Assembly (NCBI GenBank): GCA_009809945.1
Contig: WTPW01000020.1
Span: 714,580 to 778,579, forward strand
Reading direction: 5' to 3'
From: Gigaspora margarita
Lineage: Eukaryota > Glomeromycota > Glomeromycetes > Diversisporales > Gigasporaceae
DNA: 64,000 bases
Positions 1 through 11,656 of the stretch are shown here, in pieces; the stretch's first letter is position 1; each line of letters starts with the position of its first letter. Below the pieces are notes generated by a model, which saw only the letters and a program-made list of their open reading frames with translations, was not told where the DNA came from and ran no database searches. A program made the translations under genes and the position numbers.

Positions 1-424
1 TAGTTATAAGTGTGTTTATAGTTGTTATTGAGGTAGAGCCATGTTGCGTTCCAGTCTATTTGAGATGACAGAGGTATTATGTTGTTTATATGCTGTTGGG
101 AGGACCACATTGCAATATTGTGTGCATTACATATATTTTTAATATAAGCTCTGCATGATGGTTGTTCTATAGTTGTATTATTATAGATTAAAGAGCTTGA
201 TATATTGTAGATATTATTGTGATTAAAATCAAGATATATTTCAGAATGTGAACTAGGGTTTTTAGTAAGATTGTCAGCAAGGTTATTGTATAAGCAGTCC
301 TGGTGTGCAGTTTCTTTGTGTAATGTAATTTTGAGATTATAAGATTGAATAAAATTTAGTAGAGTATGCCAAATAGGCCAATAATTGTAGGAATATTGTT
401 TGTAAGAAGAGAGAGGTTTGTGAG

Positions 425-616
425 TTAAATTATGGAATTTGAAATAGTAGATTGAGAGTCAGTATATATAGATATTTTACTATTATGTGGGTATGTACAA
501 ATTGCTGAAAGAATAGCTATAAGCTCAGCTTTGTAAGAAGAAGGCCAATATCGTATTTGGGCAAAAAATAATTGAAAAATAGAGTCATCTTGAATTTGGA
601 TCCAACCGATACTCAT
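425..616 (-). pseudogene. RNase H domain fragment of the LINE
   Basis: The reading frame contains SSYKAELIAILSAI, where the Glu is the second catalytic residue of RNase H. It then has KISIYTDSQSTI, where the Asp is the third. It is in the same frame as the RT thumb segment at 1730-2191. RNase H removes the RNA strand during cDNA synthesis. The flanking stretch 620-1730 keeps LINE-like coding in pieces, for example a short open frame at 1310-1549. From 424 down to 1 the C-terminal region continues and is cut by the window edge. Confidence 0.8.
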
Positions 617-1729
617 TTTGCATCTTTCATTAGTAATTTAGTGACTGATCCATCAGTATAAAAAGAAAATGAATTGAATGGCTAGTTATTAGATGCGATT
701 TGTTGTAGAGAGTTAGAAGCAGTATTATATATAAAGATTTCATGAATGGGATTGTTAGGGATTGGTAATATTGGAATAGAATGTATGTTTTGTATATTGT
801 GAATTGCTATAGAATAAAGAAGATATAGAAAATTAGCATAAATTTTGAGTTTGTTAGGAGGGTTGTAATAGTATTTTCTACCATTAAACTGGGCAAAAAG
901 TGTAGCAGAAATGTTAAAGGTGCAATGATCCAGAATTCTGTTGGTATTATAGTTACAGCCTGTACAAGGTGTACAGATAGTTTCAGGTATTGGGTAAAGG
1001 TTAGAGTTGGAGTTATTTGTTTGAATAGTCCAGTGTGTAATGTTGATTGTATTAGTGCTGTTGTTGAATTTGCGGGCTTTTCTATAATTATATCTTGAGT
1101 GGTATCATTATAAGTAATAAGCCAGGGTTTAGATTTACTGTGGAAGTAGCCTGTAGTAAAGAATAGAGTATTTATGAATGGTAGTTGAAGAGAAGAGAAT
1201 ATAGAATGAGTTGTAGAATTAGATAGAATTAATTGTTCAAGGGTAGTAAACCAGCCTGGTTTACGACCTGTATATAGTTGATTAGTGTGAGAAGAAATAT
1301 GGTTCCATTCTAATAATATAGAGTTGTCAAAAGAGATAAGTTGTTGAAGATAGATGATATTTTTGGAGCGAAGTTGTTTTTTGAAATATGTGTACTGAGA
1401 ATGGGTGTCAAGAATAGATTCAAAAGAAGTATATAGGTATTGTAAAGTATAAGGTTTTGAGTTGTGTAGATTGGTATTAATAGATATACTAGTATAGTTG
1501 AAAAGGTGAATAATTTTGCAGGTTGTAGTATTTTTGTTAAAACTATCAATTTTGGGGTTGGGGTGTTGTAGAATGTTTATAGTTGACCAAAGGTTGTTTT
1601 GTAGATTCTGTAAGCGTATGTGTGTACTTATACCAAGAAGGTCTGGGTTGTTAATTCACAATAGAAGATTGGAAATATGGTGTTGTAGTTGAATATCCCA
1701 AATATTTTTGATACTATAAATATTGTGAT

Positions 1730-3230
1730 TTAACATAGTACTATTTGAAGTAATTGATGAGAGGTGGGATTTGTGTTTGCGATTGTGAGATATTTAGAAA
1801 GGAGTTTGAGGCATAATAATTTAGATAGTACAATATTATGTATACAATATTCAAGAATCGGAGTAATAACATTGTTAATTATATAACAAACTTGTTTATC
1901 TGTAATGTTTTTAGGGTGTAGTATTTGTAAAAGTTGTGAAATTTTTTGGGTAATATATTTAGATTGTATAGAGTACTTAGTGGTAGCTGTAAACCAGCAT
2001 CCTAAGAATTTAAAGAATGTATGTAGAGGTTGTGTTGGGATTAGAGAATTGAAAAAGTGAAAGGAAGGTTGGGATTTAGTATTAGATAAAAGGATGGATT
2101 TGCTAGGATTAACTTGGATATGTGGCATAGAGTAAAATGTAGCTGCAGTATCAAGTATTTGTTGCAATTGATCCACAAAGGAGCAATCCATAGTGTATCA
2201 TCCATATATGCAAGAACTGAAGTTGAAGTTTGTATAGTTTGGCTTTGTATTGAATGGATATAAGAGGTGTATATAGAAGATATAGTATAGCCAGTAAAGT
2301 TGGTTTTAATTTTATTGATAAGGGGGTCATAGTATATTCTCCATAGAAGTGGTGTTATTGTTTCTCCTTGATCAATTCTATCATGTACTGAGTAATGCAA
2401 AGATAACCCAAATTAGTTATAACTTGATTGAATCGAAAAAGTAAAAGGTTAGTAAGAATATTAATAAACTGGTTTGGGAATTGGAGACATTTAAAAGATA
2501 GCTCAAGTAGATCTATGTTAACAGAGTTATAAGCTTTGCTCATATCTTGGGATAAAAGCCATAGCTGTTGTTTGTTATAGTATGCGTGTTCAATAAAGTT
2601 ATTGAGTATATGTATAGGGATGTTTGTACTGTTATCAAGTAGTACAATGTAATTATGTGGGTTAAGAATAGGATGTTTAGATAGGGTTTGGTTTAGGCAG
2701 TTAGTTAGAATTTTTGTGTATAGTTTTTTGGTATGTTCTATAAGGCTAATTGGTCGAGTATTGTTGAGATTACCATCAAATTGGGGCTTTTTAGAAATTG
2801 GGTATATTCTGCTATCTTTCCACTGTTTGAAAATATTTTGTGATTGAATACATTGGTTTAGAAGTGATGTTATTGCCTGAAGCATATTAGGTCCTATATG
2901 TTTTAGCATTTCATAACTGATTCCTAAGGGTCCACATGCTTTATTATTAGGGAATTAACTAATAGTATTTTGAACTTCTTCTAGTGTAATGGGTTGTAGG
3001 ATAGAATTATACCAGGATGGGTTGATAGTTGGAATTGGAATATATTCTTGTGACCAGTATTGGTTAAAAATAGTTTGGTTATATGGCTGATGTTGTATCT
3101 ATTGTTCAAAATGATGAGAGATATGTTGTTTAATAAGTGTAGGATCTGTGATGACTTGATTAGTAGTAGTGATATTGTGGAAGTGTACAGGGTCTTTGTG
3201 TCTATTGAGAATACTATCAATTATTTTAGC
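1730..3230 (-). pseudogene. Reverse transcriptase domain of the LINE, frameshifted
   Basis: On the minus strand, IIDSILNRHKDPVHFHNI and PITLEEVQNTIS lead into NNKACGPLGISYEML, then NTRPISL and the motif A region LLSQDMSKAYNSV (catalytic Asp), all in one frame with stops near 3100 and 2952. A frameshift near 2400 gives motif B (DQGETITPLLWRIYYDPL) and the YMDD box (motif C, LAYMDDTLWIA). A second frameshift near 2195 gives VNPSKSILLSN and FFKFLGCWF (motifs D and E and the thumb). All catalytic motifs are recognisable, but at least two frameshifts and two stops make the domain inactive. It acts downstream of the endonuclease in the same polyprotein. Confidence 0.9.
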
Positions 3231-3807
3231 AGGTTGTGTTTGAATAGCCTGATTGATATGATTGTGTAAGTATTGAGAGTTTTCAAGGTTGCATGCATGG
3301 TATATAGTTTTAAGAAAAGGTTTAGTAGAGTTGAACCAGTTTGAGAGTTCATATGAATGGTGAAGAGGTAAAGGGATTTGGAAGTTGTGTTTTATATTGA
3401 TATAGTCAATGAGATTATATAGATTGAGATATAGGTGTATTATTTTTAAAAGCTAATTTAGTATGATGAATAATTTTACTAATGTTTCTAAGTTCTTTGT
3501 GTAAATTGGTAGCTTTAGGAGTAAAAATATGAGTAAAGCTACGAATAGTATATTTGTGGTTAGGAATGTGTGAGAGAGCGGCATTAATTATACTAATTTG
3601 TATTTTGTGCCATGTTTTTTCAAGGGATTCAGTTGTTGTAGCGTTAAGTGGAATATAGTGGTATTGAATATTGTGATTAATTTGGTTTGTAAAATCTTCT
3701 CATTTTTCTTGTGTCATTGCTTTATAGTTAAAAATATGATGTTTATTACGGTGTTTATGTCTGGGTTGTTGGTATGTTGGGAAAGACCATTGACTTATAA
3801 GTATTTG

Positions 3808-4631
3808 GTGATCACTATGAGTAGATGATGAAGAATCATCAAGGTAAAAAGTAGTAAGATAAGGGGAGTGACAAAATCAAGTGATTTTTTAGGGGGGAGG
3901 GGGTAAAAAAAGTTGAAATTATATATAAGAACCTGACTATATATATATTAAAGAAGAGAGAGGGGGGTAGGCCTCTGATAAAAAATAATCAGGTGATTAA
4001 TGACACAGCCCTAAGGGATTATTGGTTGGGCTGCCCAAATATAGTCAATACAGCTACTGTATCTATTGCTACGCCATGTGTAGTCTAATGTATTAGTATA
4101 TGAAGCAAGGTCATACATATTGGATCTATTAAGATGGTTAAGAAGTAGATATTTTGATAAAGAGGGTAAGGAAGTAAGCATTGAGGCATTAAAGTCTCCT
4201 AAAATTATAGGATATAGTTGGTGCTGAAGTGCTTGTTGTAACCATTGTATGACCTTGGTTTGTGTTTTGTTTCTAATAGTGGAATTTGTGGATGATATGA
4301 AGACAGAAATAATTCTAAATTTAAAGTCATTTTTGAAAAAAATATCTATAGCAATAGCCCCTCCTGGGTGGTTTAAAATATTATGAACATGAGGTTGAAG
4401 AGTATTGTTTAACATAATACCAGTTCCTTCTTTAGATTCAAGAGAGTTGGACAGGAAGTATGAGAATTGGGGAGTGTTAAAAAATTGGTTAGATGGAAGA
4501 TTAGCTATTTTTGTTTCAGTAATACTAATAATATGAAGATTATTTTTAGAACAATATTCTTCCTATAAAAGTTTTTTCTCTGAATTGTTGTATCCTTGAA
4601 CATTGTGGGTAGCTATATTTAGAGTTAGCAT
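3808..4631 (-). pseudogene. APE-type endonuclease domain of the LINE, interrupted by a MITE
   Basis: The likely start is the ATG at 4631-4629, followed by LTLNIATHNVQGYNN, the usual N-terminus of LINE endonucleases. Then come SITETK (metal-binding Glu), ILGDFNA (catalytic Asp and Asn), and SSCIDYIWAA. The final SDH motif lies at 3816-3808. There is an in-frame TAG at 4563-4565. Between IDYIWAAQPIIP and the SDH motif sits a 146-bp insertion (3866-4011) flanked by a 6-bp duplication. The SDH codons are in another frame, but removing 152 bp (insert plus one duplication) puts them exactly back in frame. All key endonuclease motifs thus survive in a dead gene. Confidence 0.88.
3866..4011. mobile_element. 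146-bp MITE inserted in the LINE endonuclease
   Basis: The target duplication taaggg is at 3860-3865 and 4012-4017. The ends are imperfect inverted repeats: gagtgacaaaatcaagtgat on the left, against gtgtcattaatcacctgatt read inward from the right. The interior is G-rich (aggggggaggggg) and AT-rich with no coding content. The 152-bp length gain explains the frame change in the host gene, which independently supports the boundaries. The superfamily is not clear from a 6-bp duplication. Confidence 0.75.
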
Positions 4632-4850
4632 TAGAAGGTGAAGATTTTAGTGAGATCTTATCACAATATGATAGATCTTCAAAGGGAAAATTAGAGTGCT
4701 CAAGTAGAGGCATGGGATTATTAGATAAGTATATATGTGCTTCTTTGTGGTCTGTTGTTTTGTTTGTGTAAATGGATATTTTGATATATTGTTGAGAATA
4801 ATACTGTGAGTAATTGTTATGTATATGTCGCAAAAAGGATCCAATTGTTT

Positions 4851-5250
4851 GTGATAATGGTAAAGTTAGTAGTTTGTAGTAGTGAAGAATAGCAAAAATA
4901 TTAATTAATTAAAAGATTGTCAACTTAGATGATAATTAACATTTTTTGCTTATTTATTTATTTATTTTTATTTAAAAAATGTATAATATAAAAAGAGCAA
5001 CAGTAATAAAATAATATTGTAAAATTTATTCAGATTTATTTAATTGTAATACAAACAAATATGCACAATTAAAGTTAACACCAAAAGATAAACTATGCAT
5101 ATTAAACATGACAAAATAGAATGTCAAAATATTAGTAGCTAGTACAGGTACATATGTACACTCTTCTAATATAAATGACCAGATTTTTCAAAATTGATGC
5201 ATTTGTTGTAACTCATTGTTTACAAAATTTTTTTTTTTTGAAAATTCTTA
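4851..5250. other. AT-rich stretch, nothing recognised
   Basis: Very AT-rich sequence with short homopolymers and no open frame or motif I can name. Confidence 0.5.
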
Positions 5251-5475
5251 GGCCATATAAAGTTAATTTTTTGGTTCTTATAACATGAGGCAAAAAAATG
5301 ACAACCTGCTCAGACTTTTATTTAAAATTTTATATATAAAATTTTAAAAAATTTTTAAAAATTTTTTTTTGAAATCCCACCTGACTATTAAAACATATAA
5401 AAGAGTTTTTTCAAAAAAATTTCAAAATATGACCTGGCCGGGTTATGAGAACCAAAAAATTAACTTTATATGGTC
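5251..5475. repeat. Inverted-repeat element (34-bp arms)
   Basis: The left arm at 5251-5284 (ggccatataaagttaatttt...) matches the reverse complement of 5442-5475 at about 32 of 34 positions. Partial complementarity of T-rich and A-rich tracts continues outside the arms. The spacer is about 157 bp. It is probably a MITE; no clear target duplication is visible. Confidence 0.7.
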
Positions 5476-6977
5476 TTATATTGATCTCAAAAAAAAATTT
5501 TTAATGGTTTTATTCAAGCCTTCTAGTGTATCTATTTTTTTTTGATCTTTTTTATTATTATAAAACAAAGAAAACAGCTTACTAACAAACAATACAATCA
5601 AATTATTAGTGCTTAGAAATTGATGTAAAGCAAATAAGAATCATAATGACTCTAAAATTTTCCAAAAGCACAGTCAATAATAATATTATATACTATAGAA
5701 AGATTAGGAAAACTGTATCTTTTTCTCACTCTGCATAATCTTTTAAAGTAACTAAATATAGTGTTTAATATCTAATACTAGAGGTTGGAACCAGTTTTAT
5801 TTTTACAATTTGGATTTAACTTTTCAATTTCAACTTAAACTGGGTTTAACCCAAATTTAAATAAGCCTGAGTAATTCAGTTTTGCGATTTTAATACTGAA
5901 TCAACTTGAATTTAAAAAAACAAGTTTTTACAATTGTAATAAACTATAGCTAGAATGTCCAAATATTTGTGCTTAGAGTAGTTTAATATGTCATAAATCA
6001 GAATAAATTGGTCATGCAACCAAAATTCAGCAGATTTGGGACAGAAGGAATCAATATTAATAAATTTTACCAATAATACAATAATTCATATGCTAAATAA
6101 AATTGCTAGATGCTAAATTTGCTATAATTTAGTTAATAGTATTATGCAAAAGATTTGGGTCTGATCCAGTTCATTGAGCAGACTGAGTTCAGACCCTTGA
6201 TTTATCAGGATCGATATAGGTCTGGACTAGTTATAAAATAGCATGATAAAAATCTGGATCTACCATTTTTTATATTGCATATACTGGTATTTTAAAATTG
6301 GGCCATTGCAGCAAACAGTACATGATCTGGAATTTTTTGAAGTAACCTGAGCATATATACGCGTGCACCCAATGATTTGATGATCATTTTCTACTAATGC
6401 AAATTAACTTACTTTATATAAAAATTTTTACAGGTTTTTTTTTTTGAACTGGTATTTTTTTATATAATAGGTGCATGTACTGGTAAATTAAAATTTCTAT
6501 TTTATACACTGGTCCAGACCCACACAAAGATCTGCTTGAGTAATATCTGGTCTGGTTCTATTAGAACAATACTGATTGCTTATTGGCTGACTTCAGCTGT
6601 TTCATAAATAAATATTATAGGAATTTAATTTATTATTATATTGGGTTAATGAAAAAATTATTTAGCTAATTTTTAACAAGTGTCCTAGAATTTATGAAAC
6701 AACAGCTGCAATTGTTTTTTTTTTTTTTTTGTAAGGACACTAGGGCTTCATCAACTATAGCATCTATAAATTTATAAATTTAGAGATTTTACGAATTTGG
6801 ACTAGACCTAAATCCAAATAATATGAGTTTGGACCCTAACCTTGGATCCAAATCAATATTCGGACTCAGTTCAGATCTTTTAAAATATCTGCTTAGTCTG
6901 AATCATCAGAACACTAATAGTTAGTTATTGTTATAGATAAATGTTAGCCTAAATTTGGCCAAAATCAAATTCTTGTA
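5476..6977. other. AT-rich intergenic sequence with weak inverted repeats
   Basis: There are no genes here. A small inverted repeat has arms at 6594-6608 (cagctgtttcataaa) and 6691-6708, with one 2-base insertion, enclosing about 80 bp; it could be a tiny MITE. Around 6160-6230 and 6790-6905, sequences of the type 'gggtctgatcca' and 'ttggatccaaggttagggtcc' look like inverted copies of one diverged repeat. Confidence 0.45.
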
Positions 6978-8264
6978 CAGTCAGATCTCTTTATAATCAC
7001 AAGTTGGTCACACTCTATTTTGGTGGTTGTATAGAGGTGTGACTATAAATAAAATACTTTGTTATAGTCACATGACCAAAGATCAATTAGTAATAAATTT
7101 GTGCATATTTGAAATACTATTAAAAATTTAAAATATTTGATAGTGAAAAACTTTTGATCCAGTGGCCCAATTTGGATAAAATGACTACCAGAGTGTTTTG
7201 TAAAGTGTATAAAATTTTGTCCTGTGGGTCGATAGCATAGTGATTGTGCTCCCAGGACAATAGCCGCTTTAAACACAAGATTGCCAGTTCAAGCCCTATG
7301 AACAGCAAAAATAACTATACAAGGTCATGAGACAGATGACCTGAACCAGGATGTCAGGACCATGTATGGATGGCCCAGCCACATGTATGTGTCTCTACTC
7401 TGCAAAAATCGCAATCCAAATACTTCTGGCAAAATTTTAGTTGCAAGATACTTCAAGTAGAATTCTGGTTGAAGGAAAATGTTCTGGTTAAATCCTCTGG
7501 TTAAATAAGGTCAGCTAGGTTAATCCCAGTTGTGATAGAATTGGTATACTTTCGGTGAAATTCCAGATGTAAGTTGGACATTACTGGTAAAGCCGGTTGG
7601 AATATTAGAATAGTTAAATTAATATAGATCATTACAAATATAGGGACCTTGTATTAGGAAGGTCCCATGAAAATAAAAATAAGATTTAATAAAAAGATGC
7701 TATCAAGCGATCTGATGATGATAAAGTCATCGCATAAAAAAAAAAAAAAAAGTGTATAAAATTGTCAAATCTAGTTACAAAATGCTAAGATCATTAAGGA
7801 TTTTTTGCCTAGATATTTAAATTTAATCAATTCTTAAACATGTGAAGTGATACAAATTCTTAACAATCACAGGAGCCTGTAATTGGATTTTAATAATTTT
7901 GGGCTCATTAGAATCATCTCATTGAGATGAACATTTTTGTGATTGTTTCTTTAAATCGTACTACTGCTTTAAAAGTTATTTGCTATTATACCTTAAAAAT
8001 TTTTAATAGAATATTTTAAATAAACATAAATATGAATATCAGCCAATCATATTTTTTTAATCTATATTTGGTCAAGATTGGTGACTATAAAGAGGGTTTT
8101 AATTAATAAAATTAATAAAAAATCAAAATTTTTTTGTGATAATGATTATAGGTAATTTGTGACTATAAGAAGGTTTTTTTACTATATTTAAGTTTGTTGT
8201 ACAATAATGGGTGCTTATATAGAAGTGTGACTATTTGGTGTGTGACTATAGAAAGGTCTAACTA
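6978..8264. mobile_element. pogo/Tc1-mariner-type element, non-autonomous, carrying a SINE
   Basis: The left end cagtcagatctctttataat follows a TA at 6976-6977. The right end, read inward, is tagttagacctttctatagt and is followed by TA at 8265-8266. These ends resemble the inverted repeats of pogo-like elements, and a TA duplication is the rule for Tc1/mariner. Subterminal copies of 'gtgactata' recur inside both ends. No transposase is readable. Without the nested SINE at 7222-7748 the element is about 740 bp. Confidence 0.72.
7222..7748 (+). mobile_element. SINE with tRNA-like head, poly(A) tail and target duplication
   Basis: The head (about 7222-7310) has a Pol III A-box-like segment (tagcatagtgattgtgc) and a B-box-like segment (agttcaagccc). 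The body runs to a hairpin gggacctt...aaggtccc near 7642-7668 and a second one, gatgataaagtcatcgc, just before the tail. It ends in about 18 A. The flanks are aaagtgtataaaattttgtc (7202-7221) and aaagtgtataaaattgtc (7749-7766), a near-perfect target duplication of the kind LINE machinery makes. SINEs carry no protein and depend on a partner LINE. Confidence 0.85.
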
Positions 8265-9097
8265 TATCTAAATAAATCACAATAAATACATTTTAAATTT
8301 TAAGACAATCTGTTGATAGTGATAGAGAATAGTTATGTATTCTCATTCTATTAAATAATATTACATACCTCAGAGTAATACAAATACTACAGTATTAGTA
8401 TACTATACCAGCAAATTAAATGTAAAATTTGCAAACTTGCCATTTGAGATGGCAGTAAACTATACACTATGCATGGCTACATTCCTGGTACTGTATTCTC
8501 ATTTTCTGCTTTATTAAATTCAATAAATCCAGTTTTATTAAATTTGATATTTTAGTTTTATTCGGTTTTATTAAATTTGATAAATCTGGTTTTATTAAAT
8601 CCAAATATAAAATATTTAAATTGGGTTAAACTGGTTTTAAATTCAGGTGCAACAATTCAGTTTCAATCTTTATCTAATACACATTTTAAAATAGACAGAA
8701 AGATTATAATAAATGGTTTGATGAACATATTTTTGAAACAACCTCTAAAAAGTATTTACATTGTTATCCTATATCTACTTCTTTTAAGATAGTAGGTAAC
8801 TAGAGCGATCGTAGACCAGTGATCACTTTGTGTAACCTCACTTGTTACTGTGATTTGACTAAGTCAAAGGGCGTTTTTCAAGAAAACTTAACAAAGAAGA
8901 TTTAAGCCAATTTGCAATTACGAAAGAGGCAACAATTAAAAGTATATAAAGATACTAGTAACTGTTTAATTTGTGTAGCAAATAAATGTTTTATTTATTG
9001 AAAGAGTATGAAGACTCGATGTTGAACTTGGGGTCCACATCGGCTGCTTTTATACATTTAATTTTTCTGTCAAACATAAAATCAAAAGTCAATTAAT
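8265..9097. other. AT-rich intergenic sequence with short repeats
   Basis: From about 8510 to 8640 a motif like 'ggttttattaaatttgataaatct' recurs several times. At 8800-9060 there is a less AT-rich stretch ending in 'gcaaataaatgttttatttattg', which could be the remains of a retroelement end, but I cannot name it. There is no supported gene. Confidence 0.4.
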
Positions 9098-9320
9098 GTC
9101 GTGGATGATCGTGAAATCAGATGATGGTGAAATTTGGGGTCTTAATTTGAAAATTTAATCCCTACTAAAATCCACCTATACTCTTTTATTAATAACCCTA
9201 ACCCTAAATTCTAACTCAACGATAAAAAAAGCGGAAAAAAAAGGCCCTAAAAAATTTTAAAAATCGTACATAAAATATATTCAAACTTCACCATCATCCA
9301 ATTTCTTGATCATCTGTGAC
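9098..9320. mobile_element. MITE of about 223 bp with 7-8 bp duplication
   Basis: The left end gtcgtggatgatcgtgaaat and the right end read inward, gtcacagatgatcaagaaat, match at 15 of 20 bases, and similarity continues (gatgatggtgaa) for about 45 bp. The flanks are aattaat at 9091-9097 and 9321-9327. The interior includes 'taaccctaaccctaaa', which here belongs to the MITE and not to a telomere. Confidence 0.7.
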
Positions 9321-9496
9321 AATTAATAAAAAATTCTCTTGATTTTTTACAAATATAATGGGCTATATCTATTACATGTGCAATAAAAGCTATATCTACT
9401 ACTAATAAAATATATAGTATAAATAATATAAATGTAATATATGAAATAAATAACATATGTGTAATAAATAAAATATAGAGTATATATGCTATAAAT

Positions 9497-9733
9497 ATGA
9501 CATGTTTTATAAATGCCATATATGGACTTTGGCGCGCAGTAGATCGCCTAGCCAATCAAATTGTAGATCCTATATTGATTGCTAATTGGTTCCAATCTTG
9601 GAAACCAGTGGTCGTACAAGGATACCCTATAGCTCGTTCGAACTGTCTTAATGAGCTGAGTCGAATGGTGGTTGTTTCATCGAATTCTGATTACCGGATC
9701 AAGAGTTATGCCCGTTTATGTATATTTTTATAG
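9497..9733 (+). other. Short unrecognised open frame, higher G+C
   Basis: A 78-codon open frame lies in a stretch (9530-9720) clearly richer in G+C than its surroundings. I do not recognise the product: it has no motif, signal or membrane segment I can point to. The base composition suggests a fragment of an element or gene that has drifted less than its neighbours. It may be non-coding. Confidence 0.25.
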
Positions 9734-9759
9734 GTCAACAATATAAACCATACAATAGT

Positions 9760-10470
9760 ACTTTTATAATGAAGAGTTTTATAGTCATGTTGGTTTAAGA
9801 AAGCTATTTGTAGATAAGGCTTCTCTTTGGCTCATTGAATTGAACATACAAAAAAGTAAATAGGAATAATAAGTAAAAAAACATTATTTGAAGTGAAAAA
9901 TTAAGGTTTGAGATATTTGGAAAAATGGTTATAAGTACACTCAGAGGAAACCCAAAGAACAATATAATAATGAATATTTAGTCCCAACATTTAGGTTAGG
10001 ATATTAAGCATAATAGTTTGGTAATATTTTAACATATACAGTCTTGGATTTTTAGTTTGGTTCATGGCAAGATAGATTTTTAGTTTGGTTCATGGCAAGA
10101 TAGATTTTTAGTTTGGTTCATGGCAAGATGGATTCAAAAAATTATATAGAAATTCTTGAAACTTGTTATGTACCCTATTTAAACAATCTAATAAACATAG
10201 TTGGTTCAAAAAATATGTGTTCTAAAGATATCAATGCTAAAATTCATACTTCCAAATTTACTTAGAAATGGTTTGACAAAAATTATATTGTGCAACTTCT
10301 GTAGCCCTTATATAGCCCTAATCCAATCTTATCAAACATTTGTGGGATGAATTAGAGCTTATATATATATGCACATTCTGCTACCAAGCAATAAGTCAGA
10401 ACACTTCAGTTTGCTCCAGAAAGAATAGTTTAAGATTGATAGTTCATTTTTAAAAAACTCTTGTTAAAAG
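9760..10470 (+). pseudogene. Tc1/mariner (DDE) transposase relic
   Basis: Pieces in order on the plus strand: EKLRFEIFGK near 9895-9925; then YTQRKPKEQYNNEYLVPTF (9930-9990), which matches the W-R-K-P-x-E-x-Y block of Tc1 transposases. Then come KMDSKNYIEILETCYVPYL near 10125-10180 and INAKIHTSKFT near 10230, corresponding to the 'DNAPIHTS' box. In that box the catalytic Asp is now Ile. Last is LYSPNPILSNI near 10310, the 'SPDLNPIENLW' box. The frame is broken by stops. Between the first blocks and KMDSKNY a 28-bp segment is repeated three times. Tc1 transposases cut and paste between inverted repeats into TA. No matching ends were found. Unlike the LINE above, most catalytic residues are gone. 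Confidence 0.8.
10047..10130. repeat. 28-bp perfect triplication inside the Tc1 relic
   Basis: The unit gatttttagtttggttcatg (first 20 of 28 bases) starts at 10047, 10075 and 10103. The third copy has one change at its end. The copies are nearly identical, while the surrounding relic has decayed, so the expansion is recent, or possibly an assembly artefact. Confidence 0.9.
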
Positions 10471-11656
10471 TATGCATCAATATATTTTGGCTTTAATTAT
10501 TGCTAATGGGTACTCTATATGGTATTAAATTTGGTAAAATAAAATTTATATATTTAGTTGTTAATAAAAATTGTAACCTGAATTAATATATAGTTTATTA
10601 AGAATTCACATATCAAAAACATGCCAAAAAAAATAATCATTATATTGTTACCAAAAAATCTAGTAACTTATATCAGAAAAGTGTACATAAATGCAGGTTT
10701 TAAATCCAGGTATGGTCCAGATTTACTTATATAATTAGATTACTATACATATACCTGGATCAACCAAATTATAGTTCTTTATTATTATCAAGATAAATAT
10801 ATTATACATTCATACTATACATATATTTAATATGAATAATATACAATTAAATCTGCAAATTCCAAGAAAATTTTGCTTGGAATTTGTACACAGCATGTTT
10901 AGTATATATATTGTTTCAAATAATTTAAATTTTGTTTATTAGTATTAATATTATTGTTATTTAAAAAAACCTATAGCTACTACACTAGGTTAAAACTTAA
11001 TTCTTAGTAATTACGTGCATATATTTTTGGATTAACTAATTTCAAGAATTACCTATTTTTCTAATAGTTTAATTCATGCTTTTGGAAATGCTTTAATGAT
11101 TATAAGACTAGATTAATTAGCACATTTTATTAAATACAAGAATTGACTACTCATTAATTACAGCTGTTGGTATTTGTTTAATTATATAGACTAGGTACAT
11201 TTAAAGTTGTAATTGGTATGGATCATTGACATTTTTTATTTTTACTTATAATAAAGGTTAAAATAAATAGAGATAATTCTGAATTTCAAATTTGTAAACT
11301 CTGAAACAGTTTTTTTTATTATTAAAATTTACATATAAATATTAACAGGGTGTTAGAAATGTAAAAATTTTAGTTATAAAAAAATTTTATTAATTGGTAT
11401 TTTTTCATTTCCTTTGTTTGTAAAATAGTACTGTACAGAATTATATTAGTTAGAATTAAATAGAATTAAGTATATGTCAGATTGAAGAGGCATAGTTATA
11501 AAGTTATTTTACAATTTATTTTGTAAAATTTGCATTTTATATCTAACTTAAAATTATGTTTATCCTTTAATTTTTTGTTAACCTTTTTGATAATTTGATT
11601 AAAAATACATAATAAAATAAAATAAAAAAAAATAAAAAATAAAATAAATAAAAGGG
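10471..11656. other. AT-rich sequence, nothing recognised
   Basis: No open frame, inverted repeat or motif I can support. An (A3-4T)n microsatellite-like run is at 11605-11655. Confidence 0.5.

Larger units (their letters stand above)
1..4850 (-). mobile_element. Decayed LINE (non-LTR retrotransposon), EN-RT-RNase H, cut by window edge
   Basis: Read on the minus strand, the domains come in LINE order: an APE-type endonuclease (about 4631-3808), reverse transcriptase (about 3230-1730) and RNase H (around 616-425). Coding similarity still runs off the left edge: the last codons read DWNATWLYLNNN near position 50. The element therefore continues outside the window and its 3' tail is not seen. 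The 5' end lies near 4850 and has no clear target duplication. Frame changes between domains and in-frame stops show it is dead. LINEs copy themselves by target-primed reverse transcription, using the endonuclease to nick DNA. Family assignment is by motif, not by database search. Confidence 0.88.

Noticed and set aside
8800..9060. LTR of a retrotransposon
   Set aside because: No second copy in the window, no TG...CA ends and no primer-binding site that I can show.
9180..9215. CCCTAA repeats as a possible telomere
   Set aside because: Only two or three units, lying inside a MITE with inverted ends and flanking duplication; the same holds at 11885, 16665 and 63662.
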